DNA of 64,000 bases from Olsenella profusa DSM 13989 (GTDB taxonomy: Bacteria > Actinomycetota > Coriobacteriia > Coriobacteriales > Atopobiaceae), in contig NZ_JAUSQK010000001.1 of assembly GCF_030811115.1 (NCBI RefSeq), positions 2,480,001 through 2,544,000 on the forward strand, given 5' to 3'. Below the pieces are notes generated by a model that saw only the letters and a list, made by a program, of their open reading frames with translations, did no database searches and was not told the origin of the DNA. This document shows, in pieces, positions 33,435-42,811 of this stretch; the first letter of the stretch is position 1; every line of letters starts with the position of its first letter. The translations under genes and the position numbers were made by a program.

Positions 33435-34630
33435 ATGAAGCTCGTCGAGAGACCCAGGTACCTGGAGAGACTGAAGAGGCTCATCGGCACGCCCGACATC
33501 AAGGTGATCACCGGTGTGCGGCGCGCGGGGAAGTCCAAGCTCCTCGAAGCGTTCAGGGACTACCTCATACGCGAGGTCGACGGCGCCAATGTCATCCACG
33601 TGGACCTCAGCCTGCTCGAGTTCGAAGAGCTCACGAGTACCATGCCCTGAACGCCTATGTCACCTCCCATCGCATCGAGGGCGGGCGTAACTTCGTCCTC
33701 GTGGACGAGGTGCAGATGTGTTCAGGATTCGAGAGGACCGTCAACAGCCTTCACGCCTCGGGTGGCTACGACATCTACATCACGGGCTCGAACGCCTTCC
33801 TGCCCTCGAGCGACCGCGCCACCCTCTTCACGGGCCGCACCGTGAACGTGAACGTGTTCCCCTTTTCGTTCGAGGAGTACCGCTCCTACTTCGAAGGGGA
33901 GCAGGTGGATGATGCGCTCGGGCGGTACCTGCGCATGGGGGGCATGTCGGGAAGCTACGTCTACGAGGACGAACGAGACCGATACGGCTACCTCTCCGAC
34001 GTGTGCGACACCCTCATCCTGCGCGACATACGGCAGAAGCACGGCGTCAGGAACGCACGGCTGCTCGAGAGGCTCTCCGACTACCTGATGGACAACGTGT
34101 CCAACATCACCTCGGCGCGCAGCGTAGCAGATGCCCTCACGTCGGCGGGGACCAAGACGAACGACCGGACGATCTCGTCGTACATGTCCCACCTCGAGGA
34201 GGCATTCGCCTTCTACCGGGTCAGGCGCTATGACATCCGGGGGAAGCGCTACCTCTCGTCCGGAGACAAGTACTACCTGGCGGATCACGCCTTCCGTTAC
34301 GCCAAGCTCGGGACCCGCAACATGGACTTCGGCCGCATGCTGGAGAACGTGGTGGCCATCGAGCTCCTGAGGCGGGGATACGAGACCTACGCGGGCGTTC
34401 TCTACAAGCAGGAGGTCGACTTCGTGGCCATACGGGGCAGCGAGAAGCTGTACATACAAGTGAGCGACGACATCAGCTCGCAGCCGACCTTCGAGCGGGA
34501 GTACACGCCCCTCCTCTCCATCCGCGACGCCTACCCGAAGATAATCCTCGCCCGCACGAGGCACGAGACCTACACCTACGAGGGCATCGAGGTCCACGAC
34601 CTCGCAAGGTGGCTTGCGAGGGAGGGCTGA
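33435..34630 (+). pseudogene. AAA ATPase with DUF4143 domain, single-base frameshift
   Basis: The first frame (33435-33650) encodes KVITGVRRAGKSKLLEAF, a Walker A P-loop, then stops after FEELTSTMP. The following frame resumes at EYHALNAYVTS and contains VLVDEVQMC (Walker B), ITGSNAFLPSS, TGRTVNVNVFPFSF and a C-terminal nuclease-like DUF4143 part (KQEVDFVAIRG, KLYIQVS). One missing G near 33635 (CTCACGAG for CTCACGGAG) accounts for the break. Intact length would be about 398 residues. Such ATPases are common, mobile and of unclear function. The rest of the frame is clean, so the lesion is recent or a sequence error. Confidence 0.85.
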
Positions 34631-34723
34631 AGAAGCCGGTCTGGCAAGCCCCAGGAGGGGAGACGCTGCCCACGAATGCCGAGATCCGCTTGGTGGACAG
34701 GTGACTGAGCGGGCGAGGATAGC

Positions 34724-35518
34724 CTACCCGCCGACGTTGCTGTCCATCCCATGCGAGTAGACCACGTAGATGAGGCGCGCCACCGGCTTGGGCCAGAACC
34801 TCTCCAGCATCTCCAGATCCTCGGCACCGCGGGTCCTGTCCGCGATGAGCTTGGAGGTGGTCGAGCCACCGTGGATGCGATGACGCATGAGGATCTGGGG
34901 CGCATAGATGAACTCGCCCGGCAGCCTAGAGAGCCGCTCCCAGGTGGCCCAGTCCAGATTGCTTCGCATGCCCGTCACGAAGGGTGGGTTGGGGACGTTG
35001 CGCCTGCAGAGCGTGACCGAGGGGCAGCAGATGGCCGAGCCCATGCGCAGCATGCGACGGCGCGCCTTCACGCTTCCAAAGGCACGCGGATCGAGGAAGG
35101 GCTTGAGCAGACGGCGCTTGATGCGCAGCAGTCGGTTGTCATCGACGGGAACGCCATCGCGTAGCTCGCCGTAGTTGGTGAAGAAGATGAGGGGGAGCCG
35201 TGACGCCTCCAGCATGCGAACGGCTGTGGCGGCGTACTCCGCCTCGTAGACGTCATCCTGATGGGCGATGGTCACGAAGGCGCCTGTCGCCTTGGAGTAG
35301 GCAAAGTTCCAGTCCTCACCGATGCCATGGGCGCCCTCGTTCACATAGATGGGAAGGTCGTACTCCTCTGCCAGATGGGACAGCCAGGAGGAGGGCGTGG
35401 CCGTGGAAAGGTAGACTTCGCTCTCCCGGTAGGTCTGCGCCTTGATGGACTCGATGCAATCCCTCAGGTACGGGCTCTTCCCATAGGCGCAGATGGCAAA
35501 GGTATGGGTTGGTGTCAC
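34724..35518 (-). CDS. Family 2 glycosyltransferase
   Basis: About 264 residues, GT-A fold. N-terminal TFAICAYGKSPYLRDCIESI and the nucleotide-sugar DxD-like IAHQDDVYE (about 92-100) match GT2 enzymes. Later the VTGMRSNLDWATWERLS acceptor region is seen. No membrane segment is evident. It probably adds a sugar to a surface glycan precursor. The start is GTG at 35518 with GGAAGG about 9 bases upstream; no ATG is available. It is divergent from the GT8 gene and belongs to the GT2-GT8-LicD-flippase block. Confidence 0.85.
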   Translation of the reverse strand: MTPTHTFAICAYGKSPYLRDCIESIKAQTYRESEVYLSTATPSSWLSHLAEEYDLPIYVNEGAHGIGEDWNFAYSKATGAFVTIAHQDDVYEAEYAATAVRMLEASRLPLIFFTNYGELRDGVPVDDNRLLRIKRRLLKPFLDPRAFGSVKARRRMLRMGSAICCPSVTLCRRNVPNPPFVTGMRSNLDWATWERLSRLPGEFIYAPQILMRHRIHGGSTTSKLIADRTRGAEDLEMLERFWPKPVARLIYVVYSHGMDSNVGG

Positions 35519-35647
35519 GTCGGTGGCCTTCCGCCTCGCTCCGGCAGGGTCTAGGCATAGACTATAGTACGCGGCGCTTGGGCCCGCCAGAGTTCCGGCA
35601 GCACCCCAAGAGCGGAAGACGTAGGCTCCCGTACCCCGAGGAAGAAC

Positions 35648-36640
35648 ATGAACATCCTGTACACGGTCGATGACGCATTCGTTCCCCAGCTTGCGGCTGG
35701 CATGTGCTCCATCTTCGAGAATGACGGGGATGCCCGGGACATCGACGTCTACGTCTTCGGACAGGGCATCTCCGACGGGCACGCCCGCATGCTCGACGAG
35801 TTCGCCCACGGCTATGGTCGGCGCATGCACCTCATTGACATCTCGAACCTCATGGACCTCATCGGCGTCGACTTTGACACCAAGGGGTGGAAGAGCATCG
35901 TCCTTGCCCGCCTCGTGATGGCACGGCTGTTGCCGGCGGACGTCCATCGCATCCTCTACCTCGATGGCGACACGATCGTGCGTCGCTCGCTCCAGCCCCT
36001 CTGGGACACGGACTTCGAGGGGAACACCCTCTGCATGGTGGCGGAACCCACAGTTGATCGGCGCCGTCTCGGTGAGATCGGCCTCGCGGGGAGACCCTAC
36101 TACAACGCCGGCGTGCTCTTTGTGGATCTGGACGCGTGGCGGACGACGGATGCGGAGCACAGGCTGCTCGACTGCATCGAGCGTGAGGGGACACATCTGT
36201 TTGCCAACGATCAGGATGCCATCAACATCGCGCTGGCCGCTGAGATCAAGCAGATCTCCCCTGCCTACAACTACGCAAACACCTTTGACCTCTACCCCTA
36301 TCGCTTCCTGGCGAAGCTCGTTCCCGCATGGGTCGACCGCGAGACCTTCGACGCGGCACGCAGGGATCCCGCCATCATCCACTACCTGGGCGAGGAGCGG
36401 CCCTGGAGGCGCGGCAACACCCATCGCTTCAGGGATGACTACCTGCACTACCTCGCACTCACGCCCTTCTCGGACACACCGCTCGAGGAGGGCTGGACGT
36501 CGTACTTCAGGCTGTGGAACGCCTTCAACGTGCTCACCCACCCGTTCCCCGCGCTCAGGCTGCGCATCATCACGACGCTCATCCCCGTGTTCATACGCCA
36601 TCGGCAGCGCCAGCGACAGAGGAATGAGCAGGGCACCTAA
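35648..36640 (+). CDS. Family 8 glycosyltransferase
   Basis: 330 residues. Retaining GT8 features are the N-terminal MNILYTVDDAFVPQLAAGMCS, the metal-binding DxD in ILYLDGDTIV (about 102-111), YYNAGVLFVDLDAWR and FANDQDAINIA, and the late histidine in IIHYLGEERPW. GT8 enzymes include LPS and teichoic-type galactosyl/glucosyl transferases. GAGGAAGAAC precedes the ATG. Its 3' end overlaps the convergent LicD gene by 4 bases. Donor and acceptor are unknown. Confidence 0.92.
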   Translation: MNILYTVDDAFVPQLAAGMCSIFENDGDARDIDVYVFGQGISDGHARMLDEFAHGYGRRMHLIDISNLMDLIGVDFDTKGWKSIVLARLVMARLLPADVHRILYLDGDTIVRRSLQPLWDTDFEGNTLCMVAEPTVDRRRLGEIGLAGRPYYNAGVLFVDLDAWRTTDAEHRLLDCIEREGTHLFANDQDAINIALAAEIKQISPAYNYANTFDLYPYRFLAKLVPAWVDRETFDAARRDPAIIHYLGEERPWRRGNTHRFRDDYLHYLALTPFSDTPLEEGWTSYFRLWNAFNVLTHPFPALRLRIITTLIPVFIRHRQRQRQRNEQGT

Positions 36641-37491
36641 CGCTCCATCACGTTGACGCCGTCGCCAAAGTCGAGCATCACGGGAAGGTGCGTGTAACGC
36701 TCCGACATCGGCGGGAACTGCCGGTAGTCGCCATAGAGCGTCGTGAGGTAGGAATCCGTGTCGTGCGGCCCCATGAGCCTGAGCCCACAGAACGCGATCT
36801 CCCGCGTGGGAAGGAGCACGTCAGTGGCAAAGGCGCCAAACTGCGGATAGGCCGTGTCGACCCATCGGTCGCCCGCATCATTGACCGCCAACAGGGACTC
36901 AAAGGAGTCCATAAGCTTCTGGGGAGTGTAGAGCCGCCCGATGGTGTAGTGTCCGATGGCAAAGCCCGCACGGAAGAGTCCCGGCGTCCTCATGGAGGCG
37001 GGAACGCGCGGCGTGTGTACGCTGTGGAGCCAGGCCTTCTGTTGGAGCCTCACGGCCGCCTTGCCCCGTTCGTCCGCACGAACGGGATCCCGGTCAAGGG
37101 CAACGTAGGGAAACACGTCAACGAAGATGGACTGTCGACATCCAGCCTGTTCGTAGAGGTCGTCATAGAACAGCGTGCCATCCAGGAACACCTTGGCCCA
37201 CAGGACGGGAAGGCCCTTGGTGTCACGCATCGTATGAAGCGAGAATCCCTGGGGCAATGCCTTGGGTGCCAGTTCCAGGAAGCGTCGGTAGTCCTCGATG
37301 GGCATGCCCACGTCGGCATCGTCGTCCCAGGGGATGAAGCCACCATGGCGCACGGCCCCCAGGCAGGTGCCCGAGTCGATGAAGTACGTGATGCCGTTCT
37401 CGCGGCATGTGGCATCTATGGCAGCCAGGATGCTGCGCTCGGCATCCTGCAACCGCTCGAGAACCCCATCCGGGTATGACGCCTTGTCCAT
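36637..37491 (-). CDS. LicD-family phosphotransferase
   Basis: 284 residues. The LicD signature is clear: FIDSGTCLGAVRHGG followed by the acidic metal site PWDDDADVGM, then IFVDVFPY and the C-terminal TTLYGDYRQFPP. Family members attach phosphocholine or other phospho-groups to cell-surface glycans and teichoic acids. The neighbouring GTs and flippase support decoration of an exported polymer. No choline-uptake or activation genes (licA/B/C) are in the window, so the transferred group is open. Confidence 0.9.
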   Translation of the reverse strand: MDKASYPDGVLERLQDAERSILAAIDATCRENGITYFIDSGTCLGAVRHGGFIPWDDDADVGMPIEDYRRFLELAPKALPQGFSLHTMRDTKGLPVLWAKVFLDGTLFYDDLYEQAGCRQSIFVDVFPYVALDRDPVRADERGKAAVRLQQKAWLHSVHTPRVPASMRTPGLFRAGFAIGHYTIGRLYTPQKLMDSFESLLAVNDAGDRWVDTAYPQFGAFATDVLLPTREIAFCGLRLMGPHDTDSYLTTLYGDYRQFPPMSERYTHLPVMLDFGDGVNVMER

Positions 37492-37538
37492 GTCTTCAGC
37501 CTGCTCTCAATCGATGTGTCGGTACAACGTGAACGGCT

Positions 37539-38804
37539 TCACGGCCGGACGGCCTCCCGCCTCCTGAAGAGTCGCAGGAGCCTGATGGCGCAGACGGCAA
37601 GCCCCACGAGCATCGATACGATGATGACCATGTTGAGGCCGTTCATGTAGAATGCATCGATGAGAGGCACCATCAGCACCATGCTCACGGCAAACGTCGC
37701 GGCGTTGGCGATGAGCTCGCCACTCATGTCGCGCATGATGACCAGCACGTCGGAGAAGAACCAGATGAGTGCGATGAGCGTGGCGCAGACCAGCGTGGGT
37801 GGGAAGAGGTAGGTGTAGGCATCGATCGAGGGACCGTAGACCAGCCGAAGCAGGGGGGCGCCCGTCACCGAGAGGATGACCACGATGACCAGGATGGCTC
37901 CGAGCATGCGGACAAGGATGCCCCAGAACCAGCGCCTGAACTCCGCCACGGACGACGCGTTCCAACGGTCGGCCAAGGGGACCAGCAGGGGGCTGTAGAG
38001 GTAGCGCGCGGCCGCCTGGATGAGCACCGTGGGCGTGGCGACGGCGGCGTAGTACCCCAGCTGCTCCGTGCCAAAGACGGAGCTGAAGTACTGCCTGCTC
38101 ACGGACACGACCATGCTCACGAGGAGCGAGGACAGCACAGCCGGCAGGCACGTCACGAAGAGCGACCGCACCTGCCCGCCCGTGATCCCCAGGCCATGCA
38201 GGCCCAGGAGCCGCGCATGCGGCAGGTCGTAGAGCAGGGTGGTGGCAAGACCGGCAGCCATCATGCCGGCTATGGCCACCCAGAGGCTGTCGAACACCTT
38301 GAGCCCCGCCCCAAAGAGCACGATCACGAGCACGCCACGAACGAACTGCGAGATGCCGATGAAGTCCATGCGACCACGGCTCTGGTCGATGCCATAGAGC
38401 ACGTCGCAGAAGCTCTCGTCCATCTTGAAGAGCAGGTAGAGCAGGATGGCCACGATCACCTCTGCCGAGGCGCCAATGAAGAGCGTGTAGGGCACCAAAA
38501 GCGCAAGCCCCACCAGGATGGTGATGAGACGGAACGTGACGTAGTTGGCCTTTGAGTACGTTCCCCCCACGTCCGAGACCTGATAGGTGCGAATCGTGTA
38601 CGTGGCGATGGGAACCAGCATGTTGCCCACGGTCATCGCAAGGGCGAGGATGCCCGAGTTGTTGTAGTCGCTGCTCAGCGTGACCACGATGACCGTGGTG
38701 AGCCATAGGCAGCCCTGGTACATGAGGCTCCCTATGGTGTTGAACAGCATGTTCCTCTTGATGCTGAGGGCCTTGGGCCCCTCGGCCTTCTCTTCGCCGG
38801 ACAT
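37539..38804 (-). CDS. Polysaccharide flippase (Wzx/MATE-like)
   Basis: About 421 residues with roughly 12 to 14 hydrophobic helices (first near 22-42, last near 385-410) and a basic C-terminus. The start SIKRNMLFNTIGSLMYQGC and LFPPTLVCATLIALIWFFSDVLVIM resemble the MOP-superfamily lipid-linked oligosaccharide flippases. ATG at 38804 is preceded by GAGAGGG; upstream in-frame starts lack support. It lies 47 bases before licD on the same strand. Likely moves a lipid-linked repeat unit outward. Confidence 0.88.
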   Translation of the reverse strand: MSGEEKAEGPKALSIKRNMLFNTIGSLMYQGCLWLTTVIVVTLSSDYNNSGILALAMTVGNMLVPIATYTIRTYQVSDVGGTYSKANYVTFRLITILVGLALLVPYTLFIGASAEVIVAILLYLLFKMDESFCDVLYGIDQSRGRMDFIGISQFVRGVLVIVLFGAGLKVFDSLWVAIAGMMAAGLATTLLYDLPHARLLGLHGLGITGGQVRSLFVTCLPAVLSSLLVSMVVSVSRQYFSSVFGTEQLGYYAAVATPTVLIQAAARYLYSPLLVPLADRWNASSVAEFRRWFWGILVRMLGAILVIVVILSVTGAPLLRLVYGPSIDAYTYLFPPTLVCATLIALIWFFSDVLVIMRDMSGELIANAATFAVSMVLMVPLIDAFYMNGLNMVIIVSMLVGLAVCAIRLLRLFRRREAVRP

Positions 38805-38936
38805 GTGGCCCTCTCTGTGCCTCGGTCTGCGGCGCCCCCAAGGCACCACCCACGACGGTCCATCATCCTACGCTCGACCAGTGCGGTCAACCACATTCCC
38901 CGGCAGGGGTGCGGGAGGCGCTGGGGCGCCCATGCC

Positions 38937-40664
38937 TCACTCCTCGTAGGGCACCTGCCAGAGGTCCTGTGCGCCCGTGTGCTCGTCCAGCGCGGACGAG
39001 AACCAGCGGCCCGCCATGTCGTTCTGCTCCACCAGCAGCTTGGTGTCCGCGTCAATGGTCTCGTCCGCATCCATGGCGGCGATGATCTGGTCATAGGAGC
39101 TGCGCACGTCCCTCAGCCCCACCACGGCATCGGTCTCGGTGGCGTCAAGGACCATGCTCTTGCCCTCGTCGTTGCTCCAGGCGTCCCAGGTGGCAAGGCT
39201 GCCATCATTGGGGTTGCCTGCCATGAGGAAGTTCTTGAGGTAGTCGTTGAACGCCTTGGCCATGGCCTGGTAGCCGTCCTGGTCAAAGGTGTCGGGCACC
39301 ATGGAGGTGTAGTTGTTGGTGCTCGAGAGCATGGGCACGAAGATGCCATGGAAGGCACCGTAGGGGTCGATGTGGACGGCCGAGCCCGCACTGCCAAAGT
39401 CAACCTGGCACACGTAGATGTCGCTACCATAGGTGTCCGCCATCTGCTCGGCGCTGCACTCGGCGTTGAAGATGCGGTACATGTCCGAGCCATACCTCAC
39501 GGCAAAGTCCTGCGCCGCGGCAAGCACGTCTCCAGGGGCATCGCTCATCAGGTCGCCCGTCCAGAAGGGGTCGCCAAGGCTGAACAGGCTGAACTCGGTG
39601 GCGCCTGTGAGCATCATGAGGGGCACGGCGTGGTACGAGGCATTCTCGAAGCCGCCCTTGGGGATCACGACGCCATCCTCGAACAGGTGCGGGAACACGC
39701 TCATGCGGATGGAGGCATCGCCCATGAGCGGGGCGAGCCGATCGCCCCAGAGATTGTAGAGCCAGTCCCGCACGTCGGAGCCATCTGAGAGAAGCCAGGC
39801 GTAGGCCTCCCGGTCGCTTGTCGCCTTGCCGTCCTCCAGGGCCAGCGGCACCAGCGCCGCGGCGATCTTCTTCTGCGCGGGCTCCACCTCGGCCGTGGTC
39901 ATACCGCCCGAGAAGGCGATGGCCTTGTCGAACCTCCCCTGGAACGTGGGGCTCATGAGCATGCACATGACGTCGCGCCCGCCCGCGGAGAAGCCCGTGA
40001 CGGTGACGTTGTTGGGATCGCCACCAAAGGCGTAGACGTTGGAGCGAATCCAGTCGAGCGCACGGGCGATATCGAGCAGGGCGAAGTTGCCCGTCTCCAC
40101 CCCCAGCGCGGGCAGGCAGTTGAAGCCGAGGAGCCCCAGACGGTAGCTCAGCGACACATACACGATGCCGTCGTTGATGGCCAGATCCTTGCCGGGAATC
40201 TCCTGCGCAGTGCCCGTCTGGTTGTTGCCGCCGTGGATGTAGACCATCACGGGCAGGCCGCTCGCGTCCTGTGGGGCGTAGACATCCAGGTTGAGACAGT
40301 CCTCCACACCCGTGACCTGGTTGTTCGCAAACTGCAGGGCCGCCGCGGCGGGCTGGGTGCAGGCGCGCGCATCGCTCCAGGAGTCGGGCGCTTCGGGTGG
40401 CTGCCAGCGCAGCTCGCCCTCCGGGGACTTGCCGTAGGGCACGCCGTACCAGATGTTGACGCCGCCATCCGTGATGCCGGTCACGGTACCATACGTCGTC
40501 TGCGCCGTCGGCGCATCGGGCGTGCCCTTCGTGCTGGTGTCCGTCCCCGTCCCATCCGATGGCCCCGAGCTGCCGGAGCAGCCGGCAAGCAGCAGGCTCG
40601 CCAGTGCAGAGGCACCCACGAGCCCCCGGCGGGTCACGTTCGTATGAAACGACAGGTTGCTCAT
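38937..40664 (-). CDS. Lipoprotein carboxylesterase (type B)
   Basis: 575 residues. The N-terminus has RRGLVGA, a hydrophobic stretch and the lipobox LLAGC, so it is exported and lipid-anchored, probably folded before export. The catalytic domain is a type B carboxylesterase: oxyanion loop YIHGGNNQTG, nucleophile GFSAGG, EDCLNLDVY and an acid/His pair later (IDPYGAFHGIFVP holds a candidate His). Length is typical. The start ATG at 40664 has AAGGGG upstream. Substrate is unknown; surface ester hydrolysis is inferred from location. Confidence 0.92.
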   Translation of the reverse strand: MSNLSFHTNVTRRGLVGASALASLLLAGCSGSSGPSDGTGTDTSTKGTPDAPTAQTTYGTVTGITDGGVNIWYGVPYGKSPEGELRWQPPEAPDSWSDARACTQPAAAALQFANNQVTGVEDCLNLDVYAPQDASGLPVMVYIHGGNNQTGTAQEIPGKDLAINDGIVYVSLSYRLGLLGFNCLPALGVETGNFALLDIARALDWIRSNVYAFGGDPNNVTVTGFSAGGRDVMCMLMSPTFQGRFDKAIAFSGGMTTAEVEPAQKKIAAALVPLALEDGKATSDREAYAWLLSDGSDVRDWLYNLWGDRLAPLMGDASIRMSVFPHLFEDGVVIPKGGFENASYHAVPLMMLTGATEFSLFSLGDPFWTGDLMSDAPGDVLAAAQDFAVRYGSDMYRIFNAECSAEQMADTYGSDIYVCQVDFGSAGSAVHIDPYGAFHGIFVPMLSSTNNYTSMVPDTFDQDGYQAMAKAFNDYLKNFLMAGNPNDGSLATWDAWSNDEGKSMVLDATETDAVVGLRDVRSSYDQIIAAMDADETIDADTKLLVEQNDMAGRWFSSALDEHTGAQDLWQVPYEE

Positions 40665-40761
40665 CACGGTCCCCTTCCCCACCACGTATGCGTGGCACAC
40701 ACTGATTGTTGAGCAGAGGGGGTGGGAAACGTGCCCCCCTGGCGTAAGTGGTATCGTACCC

Positions 40762-41040
40762 GCCACTAACGGGATGTGCCACGAGCCATCCGCTCACGAT
40801 CTGCAGGATGGCCTTGCCCATGTAGGTGCATGAGGCATCGAAGATCCGAGACGCCACGCCCTTGAGATGGGAGCCACCCTCAAGGTCAAGCTGAATCCAA
40901 TGATTGAGTTCCCTGCTTGCGTTCGTATAGAACTCTGCCAAGGGAACTTCTGCCTGAGCAGCGCGGGACACCAAGCCCAACGTCAGCGCAATGCCAAGCA
41001 GAACAGTGCACGTCAGAGACAAGAAGCCAGTTCGTTTCAT
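40762..41040 (-). pseudogene. Truncated secreted-protein gene (5' fragment)
   Basis: Starts at ATG 41040 with a very convincing signal peptide (MKRTGFLSL, hydrophobic core, cleavage after AAQA) and about 50 further plausible residues (EVPLAEFYTNASRELNHWIQ, FDASCTYMGKAILQIVSG). The frame then has no stop of its own and runs out of frame into the esterase gene. This looks like the front end of a secreted protein whose remainder was lost. The right boundary of real coding sequence is uncertain. It fills most of the 495-base gap before purF. Confidence 0.4.
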
Positions 41041-41158
41041 ACTCGCCCACTCACGATTGTGGGAAGTAGCCAAACGCACCACGCCTGAGACAATCTCGGC
41101 TCGCGTGCGCTATATATAGAGTCAGGGAGATCCACATACGACGAGAAGGGCGGCACGC

Positions 41159-42670
41159 GTGAGCGACCTTTCCACCTGCCCCACCAACGCAGCAGCCAGC
41201 GATGGCGACACCCCGCACGACGAGTGCGGCGTCTTTGGCGTCTGGGCCCCCGGGCGCGACGTCGCCCGCATGACGTACTTCGCACTGCGTGCGCTGCAGC
41301 ACCGCGGCCAGGAGTCCGCCGGCATCGCCGTGGGCAACGGCGACACCGTGCTCGTACGCAAGGACCTTGGCCTGGTGACGCAGGTGTTCTCGGATGCCGA
41401 CCTCTCGGCCATGCCAGGCAGGGTCGCCATCGGGCACGTGCGCTATGGCACGGCTGGCGCCAAGGGCTGGGAGTCCTCGCAGCCGCACCTCTCCACCATC
41501 GATGACGTGATCATCGCGCTGGCGCACAATGGCACGCTCGTCAACTTCGACGCCCTGCGCCGCGAGCTCATCGAGATGGGCATCCCCTTCCGCTCCAACA
41601 CCGACTCCGAGGTGGCGGCCAAGCTCATCGGCTACTTCACCGTGCGCGCCGGACGCCTGCGCTCCGGCATCGCACACACCATGCACCTGCTCGAGGGCGG
41701 CTATGCCATCGTGCTCGTGCGCGAGAACGCGCTCTACGCCTTCCGCGACCCGCACGGCATCCGTCCGCTCGTGCTGGGTCGGCTGGACGGCGACGGCTGG
41801 GCCGTCGCCAGCGAGACCTGCGCCCTCGACATCGTGGGCGCCACGTTCGTGCGCGAGGTGATCCCAGGGGAGATCGTCCGCATCTCCGAGGATGGCCTGA
41901 GGTCCGAGGTGGGTCTCGAGCCGCTGCCGCCAGCCCACTGCATCTTCGAGCACGTGTACTTCTCGCGTCCCGACTCCGTCCAGGATGGCTCGTCGTTCTA
42001 CAAGATGCGCCACGACATGGGCCGCCGCCTGGCGCGCGAGACCCCCGTAGACGCGGATCTCGTGATCAGCGTCCCCGACTCCGGTACGCCCGCAGCGGAG
42101 GGCTTTGCCGCCGAACTGGGCCTTCCCTACGGGACGGGTCTCATCAAGAACCGCTACGTGGCGCGCACCTTCATCCAACCCACCCAGGAGCTGCGCCAGC
42201 TGGGCGTGCGCCTCAAGCTCAACGCCCTGCCCGACGCCGTGGCCGGCAAGCGCCTAGTGATGGTGGACGACTCCATCGTACGCGGCACCACCTCCAAGCA
42301 GATCGTGCGCATGCTGCGCAACGCCGGTGCCACCGAGGTGCACGTGCGCAGCGCCTCCCCCATGGTCATGTGGCCCTGCTTCTATGGCATCGACACGGCC
42401 GACCAGGATCAGCTCATCGCGGCCAACATGTCCCTCGAGGAGATTCGCGGCTACATCGGTGCGGACTCGCTGGGCTTTCTCTCCACGAAGGGCCTGCTCG
42501 ACGTGGTGCCCGTCAACGGCTACTGCACGGCCTGCTTTACGGGCGCCTATCCCGTGGAGATTCCCGAGTCGTTCTATAGGGACAAGTTCCCACCCGGCAA
42601 CCGTCCTCACAACCTGTCAAACGCCTCGGCGACCTCACGGATGTCCATCGACGAGGTGGTCGCAGAGTAA
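41159..42670 (+). CDS. purF: Amidophosphoribosyltransferase
   Basis: First committed step of purine synthesis, using glutamine and PRPP. 503 residues. The N-terminal nucleophile Cys23 (DECGVFGVW) is preceded by a 22-residue propeptide to be removed. PRPP loop: VMVDDSIVRGTTSK. Four cysteines placed as in the Fe-S class of Bacillus PurF are present (AHCIF, WPCFYG, YCTAC). The start is GTG at 41159 with AAGGGCGG upstream. A TATATATA-rich stretch (41110-41117) lies in the promoter area. No purine riboswitch was recognised. Confidence 0.95.
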   Translation: MSDLSTCPTNAAASDGDTPHDECGVFGVWAPGRDVARMTYFALRALQHRGQESAGIAVGNGDTVLVRKDLGLVTQVFSDADLSAMPGRVAIGHVRYGTAGAKGWESSQPHLSTIDDVIIALAHNGTLVNFDALRRELIEMGIPFRSNTDSEVAAKLIGYFTVRAGRLRSGIAHTMHLLEGGYAIVLVRENALYAFRDPHGIRPLVLGRLDGDGWAVASETCALDIVGATFVREVIPGEIVRISEDGLRSEVGLEPLPPAHCIFEHVYFSRPDSVQDGSSFYKMRHDMGRRLARETPVDADLVISVPDSGTPAAEGFAAELGLPYGTGLIKNRYVARTFIQPTQELRQLGVRLKLNALPDAVAGKRLVMVDDSIVRGTTSKQIVRMLRNAGATEVHVRSASPMVMWPCFYGIDTADQDQLIAANMSLEEIRGYIGADSLGFLSTKGLLDVVPVNGYCTACFTGAYPVEIPESFYRDKFPPGNRPHNLSNASATSRMSIDEVVAE

Positions 42671-42725
42671 CAGGCGGACGTCGCTCCCCACCTCCCCTGC
42701 CACACCCTACCATGTCTTCGTCATG

Positions 42726-42769
42726 GTCCCTGTCGTGCGAGTGGAGAAAGGTACCCACACGACAGGGAC
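42726..42769. repeat. Palindrome downstream of purF
   Basis: GTCCCTGTCGTG and CACGACAGGGAC are perfect 12-bp arms with a 20-base loop. The right side (GGAGAAAGGTACCCACACGA, then GGGACATGC) closely matches the right arm of the 11.3-kb palindrome. It may end the purF transcript and/or the convergent SDR transcript. Confidence 0.7.
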
Positions 42770-42811
42770 ATGCCGACGGCGACACGGCGCAGCGCGACTC
42801 GTCCCCCCCCA

